Below are positions 13,062-21,808 of a DNA stretch of 64,000 nucleotides, piece after piece. Origin of the DNA: Paenibacillus sp. W2I17 (GTDB lineage: Bacteria; Bacillota; Bacilli; Paenibacillales; Paenibacillaceae); assembly GCF_030815985.1 (NCBI RefSeq), contig NZ_JAUSXM010000001.1, positions 3,286,001 to 3,350,000 on the forward strand. Reading direction: 5' to 3'. A program made the position numbers and the translations under genes. Every line of letters starts with the position of its first letter. Position 1 is the first letter of the stretch. A model generated the notes under the pieces. That model made no database searches and was not told where the DNA came from. It saw only the letters and a list, made by a program, of their open reading frames with translations.

Positions 13062-14195
13062 ATGAGAATCGGAATTCCCAAAGAAATCAAGAATAATGAG
13101 AATCGTGTAGCAATGACTCCGGCCGGGGCTGCTGATTTCATCAGAGCCGGTCACCAGGTACTGATTGAACAAGGCGCGGGGATCGGCAGTGGATTCACGG
13201 ATCATGAATATCAAACTGCGGGCGCCGAGATTCGGATTGATGCCAAGTCAGTGTGGACCGAAGCCGATATGATCATCAAGGTGAAAGAACCGCTTGCCAG
13301 TGAATATGGATATTTTCGTCCGGGACTGATTCTGTTCACATACCTGCACCTCGCAGCGGAACCAGAGCTTGCCAAAGCCCTTATTAAGAGTCGGGTAACG
13401 GCTATTGCGTATGAGACGTTGGAGGTCAACAGCGCTCTCCCCCTGCTAACCCCTATGAGTGAAGTTGCAGGCCGCATGGCCTCCCAAATCGGAGCACAGC
13501 TACTGGAGAAAACGGAAGGTGGCAAGGGCATTCTGTTGTCTGGTGTACCCGGCGTCAGTCGGGGGAAAGTGGTCATTATTGGTGGCGGAACGGTGGGAAC
13601 AAATGCAGCCAAAATTGCTATTGGTCTTGGCGCCGATGTGACCATCCTTGACCTGAATCTGAATCGTCTGCGGCAGTTGGATGATATCTTTGGCAATCAG
13701 ATCCACACGCTAGTATCCAGCCCGTCCAACATTGCAACAGCTGTTGCGGCGGCAGATCTGTTGATCTGTGCGGTGCTGATTCCGGGCGCCAAGGCGCCAA
13801 CGCTTGTCAGCGAGCAAGTGGTGAAGACGATGGCACCGGGTTCGGTCATTGTGGATGTGGCGATTGATCAGGGTGGGATCGTTGAGACCATTGATCATAT
13901 CACAACCCACGATGAACCGACCTATGTGAAACATGGCGTCGTGCATTACGCGGTGGCGAACATGCCAGGCGCCGTGCCGCGTACGTCCACGGTGGCGCTG
14001 ACCAACGCCACCATGCCTTATGCGCTGCAGCTGGCCAACCACGGTGCAGCCGCCGCGATTCGCGGCAGTTCGTCCATTCGCAGTGCGGTCAACGCGCTGA
14101 ATGGACATATCACGTATGAGGCGGTTGCCCGGGATCTCGGGCATGCCTATGTTCCTGCGGGTCAGGCGCTGGAGAATACCGCCGCTGTCCAGTAA
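13062..14195 (+). CDS. ald: Alanine dehydrogenase
   Basis: NAD-dependent enzyme converting L-alanine to pyruvate and ammonia, used for growth on alanine and in sporulation and germination. The 377-residue protein starts [20 protein letters not shown], the family hallmark with the substrate-binding Arg and following Lys. The NAD-binding Rossmann motif [20 protein letters not shown] lies mid-protein. The ATG at 13062 is preferred: GACGAGGTG ends about seven bases before it, while the in-frame ATG at 13056 is too close to that site. A strong terminator follows. The gene is divergent from the adeR-like regulator. Confidence 0.96.
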   Translation: MRIGIPKEIKNNENRVAMTPAGAADFIRAGHQVLIEQGAGIGSGFTDHEYQTAGAEIRIDAKSVWTEADMIIKVKEPLASEYGYFRPGLILFTYLHLAAEPELAKALIKSRVTAIAYETLEVNSALPLLTPMSEVAGRMASQIGAQLLEKTEGGKGILLSGVPGVSRGKVVIIGGGTVGTNAAKIAIGLGADVTILDLNLNRLRQLDDIFGNQIHTLVSSPSNIATAVAAADLLICAVLIPGAKAPTLVSEQVVKTMAPGSVIVDVAIDQGGIVETIDHITTHDEPTYVKHGVVHYAVANMPGAVPRTSTVALTNATMPYALQLANHGAAAAIRGSSSIRSAVNALNGHITYEAVARDLGHAYVPAGQALENTAAVQ

Positions 14196-14250
14196 TCTTG
14201 ATATGATCGTTCCACCCGGCGCCTTGTCGCCAAGCCTGTGGAACGCAATA

Positions 14251-14303
14251 GAAGCGCAAGTCGGGCAGATGATGTTCCCGGCTTGCGCTTCTTGATTTTT
14301 TTC
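14251..14303 (+). terminator. Terminator of ald
   Basis: GAAGCGCAAGTCGGG pairs with CCCGGCTTGCGCTTC, followed by TTGATTTTTTTC. It is a classical rho-independent terminator about 55 bases past the ald stop codon. Confidence 0.85.
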
Positions 14304-14362
14304 ACATATAGGATAGCTTGTTGGTTGGTATAAGGCCTTTAGGTTGTTCCGGTTTTGGCGCT

Positions 14363-15280
14363 TCAGACTGCTCGCTCACTGCATACTTCGCGGAAGTTGC
14401 AATCCCGACAGGACCGGTGGGAAGGCATCGCTGTGAAGTAGGTGACGTCCTTGGGACGGTTATAATACTCATCCTCCACGCAGGATCGCATCTCCTCAAT
14501 GTAACGACCCACATTCTCCTCCACCTTCCGGATATCCTCTTCTGTGGCTGTAAACTCTCGGTGTTTTCCGGTTAACAAGTACTCCACTCGCAGCTCAATC
14601 TGCTCCAAGGGAACCCGGTAATGCTCTCTCACATAGGATGCGTACAGCATTAGCTGATCGGAGAAGTCATCTTCCTTGCCCGTCTTCCAGTCCACAATGA
14701 CGATATTGCCGTTACTGCGCCGATACAATAAGTCCATCTTCACATAAACGCGCGTATCGTGCAGCATCATGGTATCCCATTTCTCAATCTCCAGAATGTC
14801 CGTACTTGCCCGGGACAAGTCCTCCCACGTAAGCGTCTGGTACAGGTTACTGACACAGGCCGAAGCCCGTTCCTTAATCGTGGCGATCCGGTCATTCAAC
14901 GTGTCATCCCCGTAATAGATCTCGGACAGCATCGTGCGATTCTTGGGGTTCAGCCGCCACTGATCCGCGTCCATGGATTCCACATACGCCTGATTCAGCA
15001 GCTTGCGTATCGTCTGTTCCAGGAAGTGTTCACGCGGTTTATCTTTGCCCTCTTCCCTGCTGCGTACCGCCGACTCACACATCCGATGCGCGAGGTCCCC
15101 GAAGACAAGGTACAGATTGCTGAGCTGCTTCAGACGGTACAGACGAACCTGCATCTCATCAGCAGAGTCTGCCTTCCAGCCGTTATGGGCACCGTAATAA
15201 TGATAATAATATTTGCGCAGGCACTCATCGAACATACTCGCCCGCGACTGCGAATAAGACCACTGCGGGTATTGTGCCAT
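14363..15280 (-). CDS. Cas4/RecB-like PD-(D/E)XK nuclease with probable Fe-S cluster
   Basis: A 305-residue protein starting MAQYPQWSYSQSRASMFDEC. The nuclease core is seen in RVYVKMDLLYR and IVIVDWKTGK (the D...D-x-K pattern of RecB/Cas4 exonucleases). One Cys near residue 20 (DECLRKYYYHY) plus the C-terminal C-x2-C-x5-C (CRDCNFREVC) match the four-cysteine 4Fe-4S arrangement of Cas4 and AddB. The ATG at 15280 has a modest AAAGG upstream; in-frame starts reach 15355. There are no cas genes nearby, so a DNA-repair or housekeeping exonuclease role is more likely than CRISPR adaptation. Confidence 0.8.
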   Translation of the reverse strand: MAQYPQWSYSQSRASMFDECLRKYYYHYYGAHNGWKADSADEMQVRLYRLKQLSNLYLVFGDLAHRMCESAVRSREEGKDKPREHFLEQTIRKLLNQAYVESMDADQWRLNPKNRTMLSEIYYGDDTLNDRIATIKERASACVSNLYQTLTWEDLSRASTDILEIEKWDTMMLHDTRVYVKMDLLYRRSNGNIVIVDWKTGKEDDFSDQLMLYASYVREHYRVPLEQIELRVEYLLTGKHREFTATEEDIRKVEENVGRYIEEMRSCVEDEYYNRPKDVTYFTAMPSHRSCRDCNFREVCSERAV

Positions 15281-15544
15281 AAGATATTCTGCCTTTCTGT
15301 ATGCCGAATCTACATGAGATCCCTTAATGCTCACAGTATAAAGCCCGCGCAACATTGTCGCAAGCGCGCTTCCGTTATTTTCTTCTGACGCAACCGTTTC
15401 CGATTCGATCCGTATCGTTTATATAGTAACATCACCAAAAGATGAAATTGCGGAGCAGAACGCATAATATACTCTATAGAGGGCAGCGAATCCGGGAGCG
15501 GGATGCTAATACGGGTCTAGCCCGGGGCCAGTGCGGGCCCGGCG

Positions 15545-15740
15545 CTAACGAATCTCACACACCTTATCATGTGGATCACGTGGTTTTACGGAATCTAACG
15601 AACTCCAGACACGCTAATTAGTCTTATTTTGGTTGTAGAACGTGTATACTGCAAGCTATGAGCCAATAACGTGTCTCTGATTCGTTACATTTTCAGATCT
15701 GCTAGTTTACGTGAAATAAGACTTACTCGGTTCGCTAGAA
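15545..15740. repeat. Dispersed intergenic repeat, family B (divergent copy)
   Basis: Segments such as CTAACGAATCTCACACACCT, TCTAACGAACTCCAGACACG and ATTCGTTA align with the two units at 59795-59993 and 60106-60304. Similarity is partial. It fills most of the 512-base gap before the kinase gene; the rest is GC-rich with no coding signal. Confidence 0.45.
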
Positions 15741-15792
15741 AATGATTATATGAAAAAAAAGTACAGGCATATCCTAAAAGGGGGCACCACCC

Positions 15793-16476
15793 ATGAATCG
15801 ACCGGATTGGTTCCAGGCGGAAGAAGCATTACAACATATCCAAGTCATCGGAAGCGACCGGAATGAGCTCGTGAACATCATCGGCGATGTAGAAGGATTG
15901 AATTGCATTGGCACAGGTACGGATGCGGCTGTATTTACGTATGACGGCTTGCCGCAGTATGCCTTCAAGATGTACTCGGATCATGCCTTGGACAAACTCG
16001 AAAATGAAAAACAGGTATACGAGCAGCTCAAAGGCCTGACATACTTCCCTACCTATTATGGCAGCGGCCGGAATGTGCTTGTGATCAGTTTTGAACCCGG
16101 GGATACCTTGCTGGAATGTTTGGAAAAAGGAATCCCCGTCCCCGAGCAGGTCATGCTCGATGTGGACGCAGCGCGAGAAGCCGTTCGCAGCCGTGGGCTG
16201 AACCCTCGCGACATTCATCTGAAAAATGTAATTCTTCAGAACGGACGCGGGAAAGTGATTGACGTATCCGAGTATATTCAGGACGGCAATGACAATCGCT
16301 GGGAGCATCTGGTTTGGGCTTATCACAACATCTATCCACGGATCAAAGGAACGCCCATATCCCCACGCATGCTGCAAACGATCAAATGGGGATACAATCA
16401 GTTCGATCATGCCAACGTCAAAATGGACGACCTCACCAAGAAAGCCAATCGTCTGTTCTCCAGATTTATGAAATGA
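15793..16476 (+). CDS. Small serine/threonine protein kinase-like protein (YrzF/RIO-like)
   Basis: A 227-residue minimal kinase fold. Visible elements are a glycine-rich loop (CIGTGTDAAVF), an ATP-anchoring Lys in YAFKMYSD, a catalytic loop RDIHLKN and a metal-binding Asp in KVIDVSEYI, so it is probably active. Similar short kinases in Bacillus (YrzF, YbdM) have poorly defined targets. AAAAGGGGG precedes the ATG by about nine bases. It stands alone and is followed by a terminator. Confidence 0.75.
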   Translation: MNRPDWFQAEEALQHIQVIGSDRNELVNIIGDVEGLNCIGTGTDAAVFTYDGLPQYAFKMYSDHALDKLENEKQVYEQLKGLTYFPTYYGSGRNVLVISFEPGDTLLECLEKGIPVPEQVMLDVDAAREAVRSRGLNPRDIHLKNVILQNGRGKVIDVSEYIQDGNDNRWEHLVWAYHNIYPRIKGTPISPRMLQTIKWGYNQFDHANVKMDDLTKKANRLFSRFMK

Positions 16477-16525
16477 GCACGTTGTACACATAGATGATTG
16501 TCTTGTTATTATTGAATCAAAACCA

Positions 16526-16568
16526 CCCGGATGAACGCCTTGAATTGGCCTTTATCCGGGTTATTCTT
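16526..16568 (+). terminator. Terminator after the kinase gene
   Basis: CCCGGAT...GCC and GGC...ATCCGGG form an imperfect stem with inner GCC/GGC pairing, followed by TTATTCTTT. Confidence 0.6.
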
Positions 16569-16577
16569 TGTATATGT

Positions 16578-16655
16578 GCGTATGCGTATGCGTATGATTA
16601 TGGTTACGGTAACCACTGCTGTGTGCTCTGCTTCTGCTTCTACTTCTACTTCTGC
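16578..16655. repeat. Short tandem repeats (GCGTAT and CTTCTR hexamers)
   Basis: GCGTAT occurs three times in tandem at 16578-16595. A CTTCTG/CTTCTA-type run follows at about 16628-16655. The open frame across them is Cys/Tyr-rich low complexity and is not taken as a gene. Confidence 0.6.
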
Positions 16656-16737
16656 TCACATTGCGACTGCGAGTTACTCAGGGTCTCAACCATCTTTATA
16701 GACATTTTATTCGAGACTACTGGTAAACTGGTCGTGC

Positions 16738-17634
16738 TCAACCTTCTTTTCTTCCACGTCCCTGCGAGGGGGTCATGCCCTTGTATTGTTTGTATAATTT
16801 CGTAAAATAGTTGGCGTTGTCGCAGCCGACTCTGGCGGCGATCTCCGTAATGGTCAGACTACTGCCTTGCAGCAGTTGCTCTGCCTCACTCATCCTGCAC
16901 CCGTTCACGTATTCCACAAAGGTACGTCCGGTCAGCTTTTTGAACATTTTGCAGAAGTGATACGCATTCAATCCCACATGACTTGCCGCTTCCGTAACAG
17001 ACATCTTACCTGTGGGGTCCGCTTCAATCTGTGCGATCAACTGTTTGAAACGTTCGCGGTTGGGAAAATACGATCCGACCGTTTTATCCGGTAGCTGCTG
17101 CGGCATAAAGGTTCGCGCAAGCAGGGTGAACAAGGCGTGCAGCTTGGATTTCACCACGAGCTGATAAGCCGGGGGCTGTAACGCCATTTCCTCCACAGCT
17201 TCATTCAATAAAGAATAATAGCCTGTGCAGGCTGTGTTTTCCTCTGCCGGTTTGACCGGAAATCTCACTCTTCCTTCCAAATACGGCGCGACATATTGCT
17301 CATGCACAGGATCATGAGTGAAATCATGGAACAGTGCACGGTTCACTACAACGGAATCATAATGCACATCCCCGTCATCCAGAGCATATCCAACATGCAA
17401 TGTACCTCCAGGAATGATGATGACCTCACCTGCTCGAACCACATAAGGTTTGCTATCAATATGAAACAGCGCACTGCCCTTGCGCATAATAATCAGTTCA
17501 AAATGTTCATGCCAATGCAAATACAGAATGCATTCTTCAGCTTTCATATCTGAACACCGATTTTGGAACAGCTGAAATGGATGTGATTTATGGTCAATTC
17601 GGGTATTTTCGTGAAGCGCTTTCAGATCCAGCAC
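16738..17634 (-). CDS. AraC-family transcriptional regulator with cupin sensor domain
   Basis: A 298-residue regulator. The N-terminal cupin half has the LYLHWHEHFELIIMRKG pattern and VVRAGEVIIIPGGTLH. The C-terminal double HTH is typical of AraC (MSVTEAASHVGLNAYHFCKM and LTITEIAARVGCDNANYFTK). The start is a GTG at 17634 with GAGGGGG eight bases upstream. It is divergent from the sugar-phosphate isomerase and oxidoreductase genes and probably controls them in response to a sugar or sugar acid; the ligand is unknown. Confidence 0.87.
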   Translation of the reverse strand: MLDLKALHENTRIDHKSHPFQLFQNRCSDMKAEECILYLHWHEHFELIIMRKGSALFHIDSKPYVVRAGEVIIIPGGTLHVGYALDDGDVHYDSVVVNRALFHDFTHDPVHEQYVAPYLEGRVRFPVKPAEENTACTGYYSLLNEAVEEMALQPPAYQLVVKSKLHALFTLLARTFMPQQLPDKTVGSYFPNRERFKQLIAQIEADPTGKMSVTEAASHVGLNAYHFCKMFKKLTGRTFVEYVNGCRMSEAEQLLQGSSLTITEIAARVGCDNANYFTKLYKQYKGMTPSQGRGRKEG

Positions 17635-17763
17635 GACTTCTTCCCCCTCTTCACAAGATCCGACTATTATTACACAAGATTGTTTAGAGCCATCCCGTTA
17701 ATCCACGGCTATAATGAGTGTGTCACGAAGTACTATAAGCCAATATTGGAGTGAAATACAACC

Positions 17764-18651
17764 ATGAATAAATCATTACGCATCGGTACCCTTGTAGGCG
17801 GGCAGGACGCCGTCCGCGTTATCCCGCAGATCATGCAACACGGCTTCGAATCATTTAACCTGACCTTCTGGCAAACGACTGGTGATCTGGACCTGGCAGA
17901 GACAGCCAAACGTGTCCGTGAAATCGTGGACGAACAAGGTATTGTCATCTCCGCGGTGAGTGTATTTGGTAACCCGCTCACAGGAGCCGGAGACAACGCC
18001 GATACACTGGCAAGCTGGGAGCGGGTGATCGATCACGCACAGCTCTTCGGTGCAGATATCGTCTCCGGGTTCACCGGACGTCTGACCGATCAACCCATTA
18101 ACGAGTCCATCCCCCGGTTCAAGGAAGTATTTGGTGAACTGGCACGCCGGGCAGCAGACAGGGGTGTACGCATTGCTTTTGAAAACTGTGATATGGGTGG
18201 AACCTGGCAGACAGGCGACTGGAACATTGCCCATAATCCGACGGCCTGGGAGATGATGTTTGATGCTGTTCCGGATGAAAATGTAGGCCTGGAGTGGGAG
18301 CCTTGCCATCAAATGTCCAGCCTGATTGATCCTATTCCACAGCTACGCAAATGGGCTCATAAAGTCTTCCACGTACATGGCAAAGATGCCACTATTGCCT
18401 GGGATATTGTCAAGGAATATGGCGTGCATGGCCCACGTGAATTTGTTTGGCACCGCACACCCGGCTTCGGGGATAACAACTGGGCAGACATTATCACCAT
18501 TCTGCGTCAGAACGGTTATCAGGGTACGATTGATATTGAAGGCTGGCATGATCCCGTCTACAAAGACGAACTCGAAATGACCGGACAGGTGCACGCATTG
18601 CGATATTTGAAACAATGCCGCGGCGGCGATTTTGTGCCAAATCCGGTATAG
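17764..18651 (+). CDS. Sugar phosphate isomerase/epimerase (xylose isomerase-like TIM barrel)
   Basis: A 295-residue AP-endonuclease-2/xylose isomerase-like barrel. Metal-site candidates are visible in IAFENCDMGG (Glu), NVGLEWEPCHQ, KVFHVHGKD (His pair) and GTIDIEGWHD (Glu). A GGAGTG ribosome site precedes the ATG by about ten bases. It is followed after 48 bases by a Gfo/Idh/MocA oxidoreductase; this pairing is common in inositol-like and unusual sugar catabolism. The exact substrate cannot be read from sequence. Confidence 0.82.
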   Translation: MNKSLRIGTLVGGQDAVRVIPQIMQHGFESFNLTFWQTTGDLDLAETAKRVREIVDEQGIVISAVSVFGNPLTGAGDNADTLASWERVIDHAQLFGADIVSGFTGRLTDQPINESIPRFKEVFGELARRAADRGVRIAFENCDMGGTWQTGDWNIAHNPTAWEMMFDAVPDENVGLEWEPCHQMSSLIDPIPQLRKWAHKVFHVHGKDATIAWDIVKEYGVHGPREFVWHRTPGFGDNNWADIITILRQNGYQGTIDIEGWHDPVYKDELEMTGQVHALRYLKQCRGGDFVPNPV

Positions 18652-18699
18652 GAAACCATGCGAGCTGTATAACACAATCCATGCGAAGGAGATGAGAAC

Positions 18700-19755
18700 A
18701 TGACTCATCCTTATCGGGTAATTATCGCTGGCTGCGGTGCCATGGCAAACACGTGGGCGGATTATGCCTTGCAAAGGCCGGATACAGAAATCGTGGGACT
18801 GGTCGATCTGTATGAACAGACAGCCCTTGCTTTTGCTACAAGACATGGCCTCACCTGCCCTACGTTCACCGATATCCGTGAAGCCATTCAAACGACTGGT
18901 GCAAATATCGTATTTGATGTCACGATTCCGGCGAGTCATTACGGCATTGCCATGACAGCCTTGAAGGAAGGATGCCATGTATTTGGCGAAAAACCACTGG
19001 CAGAGTCCTTCTCCGACTGCACAGATATTGTGCAAACCGCTCGCAGTACAGGACACATTCAAGCCGTCATGCAGAATCGCCGTTTCGATCCGCGGATTCG
19101 CGCCTACCAGCACCTCATTTCCGGCGGAGCTATAGGACAGGTTGGTTATGCCGGGGCTGACTTCTTCCTCGGGCCACACTTCGGCGGATTCCGGGACCTG
19201 ATGGATAGTCCGCTACTGCTCGATATGGCAATACATACGTTTGATCAGGCACGGTATATTCTCGGAGCCAACCCGATATCGGTATACTGCCATGAGTTCA
19301 ATCCTCCAGGTTCCTGGTATCAGGGCAATGCGATGGCGTTATGTATATTTGAGATGTCTGACGGTTCCGTATTCAACTATCGCGGATCCTGGTGCGCAGA
19401 AGGTGTACCCACATCATGGGAAGCAAGCTGGCGCGTAATCGGTGAAAAAGGAACCGCCATCTGGGATGGTCATGATGACATCTATGCTGAAGTAGTTACT
19501 GCGCAAAGCCTGGATGCTGACGGCAAACCCTCCTTTTTCCAGCCAAGTGAGCGGATTGAAGCGGAACTGCCTGTCATGGACAAAACAGGACATCACGGCT
19601 GTCTCGAAGACATGTTCGCTGCACTGGAATCCGGCCGACTGCCTGAGACCGATTGCAGCGATAACCAGTTCAGCATGGCCATGGTCCTCGCTTCCTTGGA
19701 AAGCGCACGCACAGGCCAGAAAGTGTTCATCGCCGATCTACTGAAAAACACATAG
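18700..19755 (+). CDS. Gfo/Idh/MocA-family NAD(P)-dependent oxidoreductase
   Basis: A 351-residue dehydrogenase. The Rossmann start VIIAGCGAMANTWADYAL and the family EKP signature (CHVFGEKPLAES) are clear. A further family segment, LLLDMAIHTFDQARYI, contains the catalytic-region Asp and His. GAAGGAGATGAGAAC precedes the ATG. It forms an operon with the isomerase upstream, probably under the divergent AraC regulator, and ends at a strong terminator. It likely acts on a sugar or inositol derivative. Confidence 0.86.
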   Translation: MTHPYRVIIAGCGAMANTWADYALQRPDTEIVGLVDLYEQTALAFATRHGLTCPTFTDIREAIQTTGANIVFDVTIPASHYGIAMTALKEGCHVFGEKPLAESFSDCTDIVQTARSTGHIQAVMQNRRFDPRIRAYQHLISGGAIGQVGYAGADFFLGPHFGGFRDLMDSPLLLDMAIHTFDQARYILGANPISVYCHEFNPPGSWYQGNAMALCIFEMSDGSVFNYRGSWCAEGVPTSWEASWRVIGEKGTAIWDGHDDIYAEVVTAQSLDADGKPSFFQPSERIEAELPVMDKTGHHGCLEDMFAALESGRLPETDCSDNQFSMAMVLASLESARTGQKVFIADLLKNT

Positions 19756-19782
19756 CAAAGCGCCTGTGTACTTCAATTAAAC

Positions 19783-19829
19783 AAAGCCCAAACTGCAAAT
19801 TTCAGCAGTTTGGGCTTTCTTGTTTTTTT
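19783..19829 (+). terminator. Terminator of the isomerase-oxidoreductase operon
   Basis: AAAGCCCAAACTGC pairs perfectly with GCAGTTTGGGCTTT around an eight-base loop, followed by CTTGTTTTTTT. Confidence 0.9.
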
Positions 19830-19912
19830 ACCTACTCTCCTATTCTAAAAATGATGTCGTACAAAAACAATGGCGCTCGATAGTAAAAGTAGTGCAGGGA
19901 ACGAAATCGATT

Positions 19913-19999
19913 CTGAAGAAGCAAAGCGTTCGCCTTTATCACCGGATTTCGACTTTACAAAAGTCGATCAGGAAATCCGGGGATAACAGCGATCAAAAG
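19913..19999 (-). repeat. Dispersed hairpin repeat (family A), minus orientation
   Basis: Read on the minus strand this matches the element at 21426-21540 through GATCGCTGTTATCCCC and AAATCCGGTGATAAAGGCG up to GCTTCTTCAG. The inner stem is CGACTTT-TGT-AAAGTCG here but CCCCTT-TCTC-AAGGGG in the other copy, so base pairing is kept while the sequence changes. The outer arms CGCCTTTATC (19931-19940) and GATAACAGCG (19982-19991) pair as well. Confidence 0.78.
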
Positions 20000-20056
20000 A
20001 ACGATTCGTAACCGGAACGGACACTTTGCAGGCAGTTTTTTTGGACTTTCATCATT

Positions 20057-21376
20057 TTATAGAATTCCTTTTTTCATTGCCTTGTACACCAACTGCGAGA
20101 ACAGGCTGTTGGACCAGGCAAACCATGGTCTGGTGAACGTGTTTGGATCATCGGCGTGGAAACCCTCATGCATATACCCAGTACCCGCATCTGTGTTCTC
20201 CAGTAATTCAATCATCGCCAGCATCTCCTCGTCATTGTCTGCGGTCAGACCCTGCATGGATAGCGCCATGTGCCAGATGTATCCTGGAGGGGTGTGGGGG
20301 CTACCTATACCTTTGGCTACCTTCCCTTCATAGTAGAACGGGTTTTCTTTGCTCAAAATAAATCGACGAGTGTTTTGATATACCCTGTCTTCAATCGAAG
20401 CATACTCCATATACGGTATAGACATCAGTCCAGGTGTGCCCGCATCATCCATTAGACAAAAGTTGCCGTAACCGTCCGTCTCATAGGCATATATCTGTCC
20501 ATACTCCGGATGACGGTAAGTACCGTACAGGGAAATGCCATGTCGTATTTCTTCTTCCAAACGAGCCATTTGACTCACCAGCTGCTCATCCCGGAACACC
20601 CACTTCGCGATCTCCCCCATCTGGCGCAAGGTTACCGCAGCGAACATGTTCGCCGGAATATTATAATGAAAATCACAGGCATCATCACTCGGACGAAATC
20701 CGGACCAGATCATCCCCGTATAATTCACCGGCATACCCAATCCTTCATTACGCAGCGTATCATGGGCAGGACAATTGCGCCGCATGAACCGGTAAGATGA
20801 ACGCTCTGTATGATGCTGTTCTGTCTCCCATAGGTTTACGATATTCTCCATCACTTTCTTGAAGCGCTCGTCAAATATATCCGTGAGTTCAGTTTCCCGC
20901 CAATATGTATAAGCCAGCTTCATGGAGAAACAAAGGGAATCCAGCTCAAACTTCCGTTCCCACACCCAAGGTGACATCTCCGTCTCATCATTGGCATCCC
21001 AATGCCATCCATTCGCTGTTTCATTGAACGCATTGGCATAGATATCCTGATCAGCGTAGAACGTATGCCGTTTGATCAGCCCTCCAATGATACGTTGCAA
21101 CTTCTCGTCACCCTTGGCAAGCGGAACATAATGCATGACCTGCTCTACGGAATCCCTTAACCACATGGCGGGAATATCCCCTGTAATCACAAAGGTTGTC
21201 CCATCCTCCAGTAGCTTCGTGGTCGTTTCCAGTGTATTCGGAAAACAATTTCGAAACTGCGCCAGTAATCTCGGTCGATGTTGCAAACGCTCGTCCGCCT
21301 CAGTCAGAATATCCTGCACAGCTTGCGGCAATTCCAGATGCGGCATAGGGATTTTCGGTAATCTGAACTGTTCCAT
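20057..21376 (-). CDS. Glycoside hydrolase family 125 (exo-alpha-1,6-mannosidase)
   Basis: A 439-residue protein of the GH125 (formerly DUF1237) family, whose characterised members remove alpha-1,6-linked mannose. Signatures visible are VITGDIPAMWLRDSVEQV near the N-terminus, WSGFRPSDDACDFHYNIPAN in the middle (probable acid Asp) and YMHEGFHADDPNTFTRPWFA near the end (probable base Glu). There is no signal peptide, so it acts in the cytoplasm on imported mannosides. AAAGGAGATAACATCC precedes the ATG. A LacI regulator lies divergently upstream and probably controls it. The gene is bracketed by inverted copies of the family A hairpin repeat. Confidence 0.9.
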   Translation of the reverse strand: MEQFRLPKIPMPHLELPQAVQDILTEADERLQHRPRLLAQFRNCFPNTLETTTKLLEDGTTFVITGDIPAMWLRDSVEQVMHYVPLAKGDEKLQRIIGGLIKRHTFYADQDIYANAFNETANGWHWDANDETEMSPWVWERKFELDSLCFSMKLAYTYWRETELTDIFDERFKKVMENIVNLWETEQHHTERSSYRFMRRNCPAHDTLRNEGLGMPVNYTGMIWSGFRPSDDACDFHYNIPANMFAAVTLRQMGEIAKWVFRDEQLVSQMARLEEEIRHGISLYGTYRHPEYGQIYAYETDGYGNFCLMDDAGTPGLMSIPYMEYASIEDRVYQNTRRFILSKENPFYYEGKVAKGIGSPHTPPGYIWHMALSMQGLTADNDEEMLAMIELLENTDAGTGYMHEGFHADDPNTFTRPWFAWSNSLFSQLVYKAMKKGIL

Positions 21377-21425
21377 GGATGTTATCTCCTTTGAATTGGT
21401 TTATTTAAGTTCAGCTAATATTTTT

Positions 21426-21540
21426 TACACCAGCACTCCGATTGCAGAATAACCTTCCGATCGCTGTTATCCCCAGATTTTTTCGATCCCCTTTCTCAAG
21501 GGGAAATCCGGTGATAAAGGCGCACGCTTCGCTTCTTCAG
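21426..21540 (+). repeat. Dispersed hairpin repeat (family A), most complete copy
   Basis: The element begins CACTCCGATTGCAGAATAACC and ends GCTTCGCTTCTTCAG. Arms CGCTGTTATC (21462-21471) and GATAAAGGCG (21513-21522) pair with two non-canonical positions; inside them CCAGATTT/AAATCCGG and CCCCTT/AAGGGG extend the hairpin. Other copies are at 19913-19999 (inverted), 1209-1264 and 40093-40156 (left arm only). Confidence 0.8.
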
Positions 21541-21626
21541 GTTATTTCTGCCCTCTCCGTTATCGTGTAAATATTTAGTTGAACATATATAGATTGGAGC
21601 TAACACTCTAATTATATTGTTATTTT

Positions 21627-21649
21627 TGTTATGATAAATTATAATAACA
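21627..21649. promoter_or_regulatory. Candidate operator between GH125 and lacI-like genes
   Basis: TGTTAT-N11-ATAACA is an inverted repeat in an AT-rich stretch between the divergent GH125 and LacI-family genes. LacI regulators bind palindromes, but the AT richness makes chance occurrence possible. Confidence 0.35.
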
Positions 21650-21808
21650 TTATTATTTGTAAGTGTACTGTGTCAGAAGATGATCGTCAATTCATAAAGG
21701 TCATCTCATTGAAAATTCAATTCACTATTTACATCTGCAAATTGCATTCATTTAATCGATTGGCTCATTGGATTTATGCAAACTGCTCACATACGAAGGA
21801 GTAATGAT

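Noticed and set aside
16494..16805. Open frame of 103 codons rich in Cys and Tyr
   Set aside because: It arises from hexamer repeats, overlaps the AraC gene and has no ribosome site.
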